Source: Hamadaea sp013361475
GTDB taxonomy: Bacteria > Actinomycetota > Actinomycetes > Mycobacteriales > Micromonosporaceae
NCBI RefSeq assembly: GCF_040654195.1
Contig: NZ_JBFAHM010000008.1
Span: 124,001-188,000 of the forward strand
Direction: 5' to 3'
Length of the DNA: 64,000 nt
Shown: one piece after another, positions 58,743 to 64,000 of the stretch
Layout of the letters: each line of letters begins with the position of its first letter
Position numbering within the stretch: the first letter of the stretch is position 1
Notes under the pieces: model-generated
Seen by the model: only the letters and a program-made list of their open reading frames with translations
Told to the model about the DNA's origin: nothing
Databases searched by the model: none
Position numbers and translations under genes: made by a program

Positions 58743-59941
58743 ACCGGCTGTCGATCCGGGTACGCCTGACGCTGCTGTACTCCGCGGTGTTCTTCGTCTT
58801 CGGCGCGGTCGTCGTCGGAGTCAGCTACGCGCTGGTCGCGAGCCTGTCGGCGGTGGCGCCGTCCTCGACGACCTCGCCTGCGGGAAAGGCGGACACCGGC
58901 CAGGACGTGTACTTCATGGAGCACCCAGATGCGTTCATCGACTATTGCCGGCAGATCGTCGAAACCACGACGGACGAGAACCTGCGGCACAAGTGCGAGT
59001 CGGCCTTCCGGGAAGGCGTACGGGCGGGCGCTTTGACGCAACGGGACACCACCCTGTCGCACCTGTTGCGGTACTCGGTGATCACGCTGGTGGTGGTGAC
59101 GTTGCTGGCGGCGCTGGCCGGCTGGCTCGTCGCCGGGCGGGTGCTGCGTCCGGTGCATCAGATCACGGCGGCGGCGCGGGCGGCGTCGGAGCACAACCTG
59201 TCGGCCCGGGTCGGGTTGGCCGGCCCGCACGACGAACTGCGCGAACTCGCCGACACCTTCGACGCCATGCTGACGCGGCTGGAGGCGTCGTTCGTCAGCC
59301 AGCGGCGGTTCATCGCCAACGCCTCGCACGAACTGCGTACGCCGCTGGCTGTGATGGGCGCGTCCGTCGACGTCGTGCTGGCCAAACCGGCGCCGACCGC
59401 CGACGAGCTGCTGGCGATGGGGCGGGATGTGCGTACGGGGGTGGACCAGGCGGAGGCGGTCGTCGGTGCGCTGCTCACGCTGGCCCGCAACGATCACGGC
59501 CTGACCGTACGCGACCAGGTCGACCTCGCCACCGCCGCCGAGGACGCCCTCGACGGCGTCGACACCGGCGACCGGATCGTGCACGCCGACCTCGAACCGG
59601 CCGTCACCACCGGCGACCCGGTGCTGCTGGAACGGCTCGCGGCGAACCTGATCGACAACGCGGTGCGCTACAACGTGCCCGGCGGCCAGGTGTGGATCAG
59701 CACTCGGGTCGACGGCGACCGGGCGATGCTGGAGGTGGCCAACACCGGTGCGGTCGTGCATCCAGAGCGCGCAGGCGACCTGTTCCAGCCGTTCCAGCGA
59801 CTGCACGACGGCACCACCCGGGACGGGCTCGGCCTGGGGCTGGCGATCGTCGCCTCGATCGCGTCCGTCCATGGTGGAACGGTCACGGCGGTGCCCCGGC
59901 CCGATGGGGGCCTGCTGGTTACGGTGTTGCTGCAGGGTTAG
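58739..59941 (+). CDS. Sensor histidine kinase (TCS A)
   Basis: 400 residues; GTG 58739 overlaps the regulator stop (GTGA). Two TM helices flank a short extracytoplasmic sensor with two Cys (YCRQIVETT ... HKCESAFREG). HAMP domain, H-box ASHELRTPL with H197, N-box NLIDNAVRYN, and G-boxes DGLGLGLAIV. It senses an envelope signal and phosphorylates the adjacent regulator. Confidence 0.92.
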   Translation: MNRLSIRVRLTLLYSAVFFVFGAVVVGVSYALVASLSAVAPSSTTSPAGKADTGQDVYFMEHPDAFIDYCRQIVETTTDENLRHKCESAFREGVRAGALTQRDTTLSHLLRYSVITLVVVTLLAALAGWLVAGRVLRPVHQITAAARAASEHNLSARVGLAGPHDELRELADTFDAMLTRLEASFVSQRRFIANASHELRTPLAVMGASVDVVLAKPAPTADELLAMGRDVRTGVDQAEAVVGALLTLARNDHGLTVRDQVDLATAAEDALDGVDTGDRIVHADLEPAVTTGDPVLLERLAANLIDNAVRYNVPGGQVWISTRVDGDRAMLEVANTGAVVHPERAGDLFQPFQRLHDGTTRDGLGLGLAIVASIASVHGGTVTAVPRPDGGLLVTVLLQG

Positions 59942-59953
59942 CGACGTGGCACT

Positions 59954-60011
59954 CCATGATCATGGAAAATTCTGCGGTGCCATGACGACAGGGAATTGAC
60001 CATGATCATGG
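59954..60011. repeat. Two CCATGATCATGG palindromes between convergent kinase genes
   Basis: Each 12-mer is self-complementary (59954-59965 and 60000-60011), and because both are palindromes the pair also forms a longer inverted repeat. The second kinase gene ends within this region. CATGATCA-type words also occur at 21335 and 54491, both intergenic. Confidence 0.6.
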
Positions 60012-61174
60012 GCCGGAAGCGTCACCACGACGGTGAGCCCGCCGTCGGCGTTCGGCGTCGCCGTGATCGCTCCGCCGTGCGCCCGCACGATGGACCGCAC
60101 GATGGCCAGGCCGAGCCCGGTCGAGCGTACCGGCGCCGGTCGCGTCGAAGGTTGGGCGGGCAGCCGGTGGAACGGTTCGAACAGACGGTCGACCTCGGCT
60201 TCCGGGACGACCGCGCCGCTGTTGCGTACGGTCAGCGTCGCGATGCCGTCGTCGTGGGTGGTGGCCACCTCTACCCGACCGCCCTCTTGGTTGTGGCGTA
60301 CGGCGTTGTGGACCAGGTTCGCCGCCAGCCGATCCAGTAACGCCGGGTCGCCGACGACGGGTGCGGGCCGCAGATCGCTGATGACCGTGAGCGCGGCCTG
60401 CTCGGCTTCGTCGTCGGCGTCGGCGAGCGCGGTGGCCGCCGCGACGGCCAGATCGTGCGGTTCGGCGGCGAGCACTCCGCTGTCACTGCGGGCCAAGGCG
60501 AGCAGCCCGTCGAGGAGCCGTTCGGCGCGTCCGGCCGCCGACAGCACCCGCCGGGCCGACGCCTCCCACTCGGCCGGGGTGCTGTCGCGTCGCGCCAGCT
60601 GAACCTCCGCCCCGGTACGCACGATGGCCAGCGGCGTACGCAGCTCGTGCGCGGCGTCGGCGACGAACCGCCGCTGACTGGCGAACGACGACTCCAGGCG
60701 GGTCACCATCTCGTCGAAGGTGTCGGCCAGCTCCTTCAACTCGTCGCGCGGCCCCGTCAGGGCGATGCGTTCGTGCAGCCGGTCCTGCGAGATGCGCCGG
60801 GTGGCGGCGGTGAGCGTACGCAACGGGCGCAGCATCCGGCCGGCGAGCAGCCAGCAGATGCCCAGCCCGAGCAGTGCGGCGACGGCCAGCGCGGCCGCTG
60901 ACGGGCCCGCTGCGCTGCGCAGGGCGCCTGCACGCAGGTCGGCCGCGAGCGTTTGCTGCACCGCTAACGCGTGCGCCTTCCGCGCGTCCTTGTCTGCCAG
61001 GTCCTCGGCGTCGGTGGTCGGCTTCGGCTGCGACTGCTCCTCGCTCGAGCCGTTGATCTGCGCGTACAAGCTGTTGTAGAGCAGGGCGTCGTTGATGGCC
61101 AGGACCGTGGCGCAGGTGCCCAGCAGCAGGACGGCGAAGGCGAGGGTGAGCCGCAGCCGGATGGTGGGCTTCAC
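59960..61174 (-). CDS. Sensor histidine kinase (TCS B)
   Basis: 404 residues; GTG 61174 overlaps the regulator stop (GTGA). TM1 near 10-30, a short sensor with acidic/Lys-rich residues (TTDAEDLADKDARKAHALAVQ), TM2, HAMP, H-box DAAHELRTPL with H176, N-box NLVHNAVRHN and G-box STGLGLAIV. Colinear with the TCS A kinase, so a paralogue. Its last codons cross the palindrome pair. Confidence 0.92.
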   Translation of the reverse strand: MKPTIRLRLTLAFAVLLLGTCATVLAINDALLYNSLYAQINGSSEEQSQPKPTTDAEDLADKDARKAHALAVQQTLAADLRAGALRSAAGPSAAALAVAALLGLGICWLLAGRMLRPLRTLTAATRRISQDRLHERIALTGPRDELKELADTFDEMVTRLESSFASQRRFVADAAHELRTPLAIVRTGAEVQLARRDSTPAEWEASARRVLSAAGRAERLLDGLLALARSDSGVLAAEPHDLAVAAATALADADDEAEQAALTVISDLRPAPVVGDPALLDRLAANLVHNAVRHNQEGGRVEVATTHDDGIATLTVRNSGAVVPEAEVDRLFEPFHRLPAQPSTRPAPVRSTGLGLAIVRSIVRAHGGAITATPNADGGLTVVVTLPAHDHGQFPVVMAPQNFP

Positions 61175-61821
61175 AGCCGGTACCCTGCGCCGACGACGGT
61201 CTCGATCAGCGGCGGGTCGCCGAGTTTGCGGCGCAACCGGGCCACCGTGACCCGGACGGTGGCGGTGAACGGGTCGGCGTGCTCGTCCCAGGCTCGTTCG
61301 AGCAGGTCCTCGGAGCTGACCACCGCGCCGTCGGCGCTCATCAGGATCTCCAGCACGGCCAGCTCCTTGGTGGTCAGCGGCAGGACCCGGCCGTCGCGGG
61401 TGACGATCCGGCGGGCGGTGTCGAAGGTCAGCCCGGCCTGGTGCAATGTGCGCGGCGCGTTGGCCGACCGCCGAGCCAGCGCCCGCAGCCGCAGGACCAG
61501 CTCGTCGAAGACGAACGGTTTGGGCAGGTAGTCGTCGGCGCCCAGGCGCAGCCCGGCGACCCGGTCCGCGGCCTCGCCGGACGCGGTGAGCATCAGGATG
61601 CGGGCCTCGGCCTCGCCGGCGGCCAACGCGGTGCACACCTGATCGCCGTGGACACCAGGCAGGTCACGATCCAGGACGATCACGTCGTAGCGGTTGGCGG
61701 CGGCCTTGTGCAACCCGTCCAGCCCGTCCCTGGCCAGGTCGACGGCCATGCCATGGTCGCGCAGGCCCTCTGCGATCTGCTCGGCGAGCAGCTGCTCGTC
61801 CTCGATCAGCAGTACGCGCAC
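61171..61821 (-). CDS. OmpR-family response regulator (TCS B)
   Basis: 216 residues from ATG 61821. Receiver D in VIVLDRDLP and an effector domain ending GDPPLIETVVGAGYRL, nearly the same tail as the TCS A regulator. Divergent from the second lipoprotein operon, mirroring module A. Confidence 0.92.
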   Translation of the reverse strand: MRVLLIEDEQLLAEQIAEGLRDHGMAVDLARDGLDGLHKAAANRYDVIVLDRDLPGVHGDQVCTALAAGEAEARILMLTASGEAADRVAGLRLGADDYLPKPFVFDELVLRLRALARRSANAPRTLHQAGLTFDTARRIVTRDGRVLPLTTKELAVLEILMSADGAVVSSEDLLERAWDEHADPFTATVRVTVARLRRKLGDPPLIETVVGAGYRL

Positions 61822-61973
61822 CAGACCCTCCTCTCCGTCAGTGTCGCCGTCGACCGGTTACACCGGCGTTACAGCCGCTGTGACTGTGGTGTTGCCGCCG
61901 CTTTGCTCCACTGAGCCGCGAATTGCTCGCCTTCGCTACCGAGCTGCTGACGGCTCGACCTCGAGGAGGACGG

Positions 61974-62504
61974 ATGCGTACGAGGATATGGGGGATCGTG
62001 CTGGTCCCGCTGCTGCTCGCAATCGCGGGCTGCACCGATGACGGGCGACCGTCGGTGGCCAGCGCGGGCACCGCCACGGCTACCCCGGCTCCGTCGAGCA
62101 CACTGAGCCACTACGACCAGGTGGTCGCGTACACGATGTGCATGCGCCAGCACGGTGTGCCGATGGACGACCCGATCGGCACCGGCGACGACGCCGACGA
62201 GGGCCACGTCCAGCCCGGCTTCGACAAGGGCAAGGCGGACGCCGCCCTCGCGGCCTGCCAGAGTCTGCGACCGCCGCGGGTCGGCCCCGAGATCGACTTG
62301 AAGACCGAGCTGAGCCGCAGGTACGCGCGCTGCATGCGCGAACACGGCGTCGAGCAGTATCCGGACCCGGACGCTCAGGGCCAGACCCGGGTGTCGCAGG
62401 AGGTCGGCGAGGACCCCGACTACCCGGCGGCCAAGAACGTGTGCGATCAGCTCACCGACCAGTGGTACGCGTCGGCGGCGGCGACGTTGCGGCCCAGCTC
62501 GTGA
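61974..62504 (+). CDS. Cys-repeat lipoprotein of module B
   Basis: 176 residues from ATG 61974, preceded by GAGGAGGA. Lipobox LAIAGC (C20). Repeats MCMRQHGVPMDDP and RCMREHGVEQYPDPD, with downstream Cys (AACQSL, NVCDQL), as in the module A lipoprotein. First gene of module B. Confidence 0.7.
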   Translation: MRTRIWGIVLVPLLLAIAGCTDDGRPSVASAGTATATPAPSSTLSHYDQVVAYTMCMRQHGVPMDDPIGTGDDADEGHVQPGFDKGKADAALAACQSLRPPRVGPEIDLKTELSRRYARCMREHGVEQYPDPDAQGQTRVSQEVGEDPDYPAAKNVCDQLTDQWYASAAATLRPSS

Positions 62505-63562
62505 ACCGCCGTACGCGTACCGCGGTGGCGACCGGGGCGATCGTTCTCGTCGCTGGGGCCGCGACCGCCGCCGCCGTCGGCATCGGCGACTCCGGGCCGG
62601 CCGAACGCACGGCCGGCGATCTGCCCCCGCAGACGGCCCAGGTGACCCGGCAGACGTTGCAGGACAGCGTCGAGGTGATCGGCGACCTCGGGTACGGCGC
62701 CGCCGACACGGCGCCCGGCTGGATCGGCGGAGTGGTCACGCGGGTGCCGGTCGCCGGTGCGGTGATCAGCCGGGGGCAGGCCGTCTACCGGGTCGACGAT
62801 CGGCCCGTCGTGCTGCTGTACGGGACGGTCGCGGCGTACCGGGCGATGGGGACGGGGACGGTCGGCAAGGATGTGCGGCAACTGGAGACCAATCTGAAAG
62901 CCTTGGGATATCAGGGATTCGACGTCGACGACCGTTTCTCGGCGAGCACCGCGACGGCGGTACGCCGGTGGCAGCGGGCGCTCGGCGTGACCCAGACCGG
63001 CCGCGTCGAGCTGGGTCAGGTGCTGTACGCGGCCGGTCCGATCCGGATCGACGCGGTCACGGCCGGGGTGAACCAGCCGACCGGCGGCGGGCAGCCGGTG
63101 CTCACCTACACCGGCACCGGCCGGACGATCACCGTACGCCTGGAGGTGACCGAGCAGCGGCTGGCGCGGGTCGGCGTACCGGTGACCGTCCGAATGCCGG
63201 ACGGCACCGAGACGCCCGGCCGGGTCGAGCGGGTGGCCACGGTGGTCGACGAGCAGACCACCGGCGACGCCGCCCCGACGACGATGATCGAAGTCCTCGT
63301 CTCGCTGCGGGACGCGAACGCCGCCCGGGGCGTCGAGGCCGCGGTCGTCACAGTCGGATTCACCGCGGCCGAGCACGTGGATGTGCTCACCGTCCCGATC
63401 GCGGCGCTGGTGGCGTTGGCCGAAGGCGGATACGGCGTCGAGGTCCTCGACGGCACGGCCACCCGGTATCTGCCGGTCCAACCCGGTCTGTTCGCCCACG
63501 GGCGGGTCGAGGTCACCGGGAACGGGCTGGCTGCCGGGATGACCGTCGGGATGCCCGGATGA
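62501..63562 (+). CDS. Periplasmic-adaptor-like protein with peptidoglycan-binding domain (module B)
   Basis: 353 residues; GTG 62501 overlaps the lipoprotein stop (GTGA). N-terminal TM anchor (TAVATGAIVLVAGAATAAAVGIG), PG_binding_1 insert (GKDVRQLETNLKALGYQ ... SASTATAVRRWQRALG), and a C-terminal barrel part colinear with the module A adaptor (VPIAALVALAEGGYGVEVLDG). Confidence 0.8.
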   Translation: MNRRTRTAVATGAIVLVAGAATAAAVGIGDSGPAERTAGDLPPQTAQVTRQTLQDSVEVIGDLGYGAADTAPGWIGGVVTRVPVAGAVISRGQAVYRVDDRPVVLLYGTVAAYRAMGTGTVGKDVRQLETNLKALGYQGFDVDDRFSASTATAVRRWQRALGVTQTGRVELGQVLYAAGPIRIDAVTAGVNQPTGGGQPVLTYTGTGRTITVRLEVTEQRLARVGVPVTVRMPDGTETPGRVERVATVVDEQTTGDAAPTTMIEVLVSLRDANAARGVEAAVVTVGFTAAEHVDVLTVPIAALVALAEGGYGVEVLDGTATRYLPVQPGLFAHGRVEVTGNGLAAGMTVGMPG

Positions 63563-64000
63563 TCGCGCTCACCGAGGTGACCAAGCAGTACGCGGGCGGC
63601 GTACGCGCGCTCGACGGGGCGAGCCTGACGATCGGGGCGGGCGAGTTCGCGGCGATCGTCGGGCCCTCCGGCTCCGGCAAGTCCACATTGCTGCACCTGG
63701 CCGGGACGCTCGACCGGCCCACCGCCGGTCGCGTCGTGGTCGACGGGCACGACGTCGCCCGGCTGTCCGACCGGCAGCTGTCGGCGTTGCGGGCGCGCCG
63801 CATCGGCTTCGTCTTCCAGCAGTTCCACCTCGCGGCGGGCGTCCCGGCGCTCGACAACGTGGCCGACGGCCTGCTGTACGCCGGGGTGCCCGCCCGATCG
63901 CGGCGGGCGCGGGCGCGTACCGCGTTGGAACGAGTCGGCTTGGGACATCGGCTGAACCATGAACCGCATGCCCTGTCCGGTGGCGAACGGCAGCGAGTGG
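63559..64000 (+). CDS. MacB-like ABC ATPase (module B), cut by the window end
   Basis: ATG 63559 overlaps the adaptor stop (ATGA). The 147 codons present include Walker A GPSGSGKST and FVFQQFHLAAGVPALDNVADGLLYAG, and end in the LSGGERQRV signature at the window edge. Walker B and any permease lie outside. It is paralogous to the module A ATPase. Confidence 0.9.
   Translation, partial: MIALTEVTKQYAGGVRALDGASLTIGAGEFAAIVGPSGSGKSTLLHLAGTLDRPTAGRVVVDGHDVARLSDRQLSALRARRIGFVFQQFHLAAGVPALDNVADGLLYAGVPARSRRARARTALERVGLGHRLNHEPHALSGGERQRV

Overview
The window is high-GC actinobacterial DNA with many GTG starts, 4-base stop/start overlaps, leaderless promoters and abundant GTACGC-type words. The gene content (AfsR-type regulator, DrrAB-like ABC pair, GH87 glucanase, F420-type reductase) fits a filamentous actinomycete, most likely Micromonosporaceae. 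The family assignment is an inference from style, not from a marker gene.

Left chromosomal part (1-9.8 kb): the end of a sugar-binding protein gene; a minus-strand array of six tRNA or tRNA-like genes (Trp, Pro, Ala-like, UAG-anticodon, Arg, Arg) preceded by a 30-residue Arg/Trp-rich ORF and a terminator; a threonine dehydratase-like enzyme; a YihY-type membrane protein; a nitroreductase; a PEP-mutase-family/short-P450 pair; a small membrane protein; a copper-chaperone/MFS operon behind two CsoR-like operators; and the C-terminal two thirds of an AfsR-type (large SARP) regulator.

Integrated element (about 9,809-33,670, 23.9 kb): it is bounded by a large serine integrase and split att sites. 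It interrupts the SARP gene exactly inside the P-loop codons; the N-terminal third of the same gene lies at 33.65-34.60 kb. Joining the two element ends recreates an attP with near-perfect inverted arms around a TT crossover. Inside are a STAS protein, an alkylsulfatase remnant, small Cys-rich and membrane proteins, a replication-relaxation family protein next to a 1-kb repeat-rich origin-like region, a sigma-like protein, an Mrr-type nuclease, a run of eleven small overlapping minus-strand genes divergent from a GntR/UTRA repressor, a GT2 glycosyltransferase, HEPN and HNH proteins, and a tandem-repeat membrane protein containing the only assembly gap. No FtsK/TraB translocase, relaxase or phage structural gene was seen, so the element looks mobilisable, satellite-like or degraded.

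Right chromosomal part (34.6-64 kb): a PNPOx protein, a tyrosine phosphatase, a TetR/flavin monooxygenase pair, an acetyltransferase, a nucleotidyltransferase-fold protein, a HEAT/alkylation-repair-like protein, a DrrAB-like exporter, a 1,190-residue secreted GH87 alpha-1,3-glucanase with Ig-like and discoidin modules, an HxlR/F420-reductase pair sharing a long palindromic operator, then glyoxalase, pentapeptide, CBS, SDR, amidohydrolase, DUF1906 and PAP2 genes. The last 9.5 kb holds two paralogous modules in mirror image, each with a two-component system plus a Cys-repeat lipoprotein, a peptidoglycan-binding adaptor and a MacB-like ABC ATPase. The second is cut off by the window edge before any permease.

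The observations judged most worth following are the serine-integrase element that splits a large SARP into a stand-alone SARP and an NB-ARC/TPR protein, the Arg/Trp leader-terminator-tRNA array, the eleven-gene operon, and the HEPN/HNH/repeat-membrane-protein cluster.
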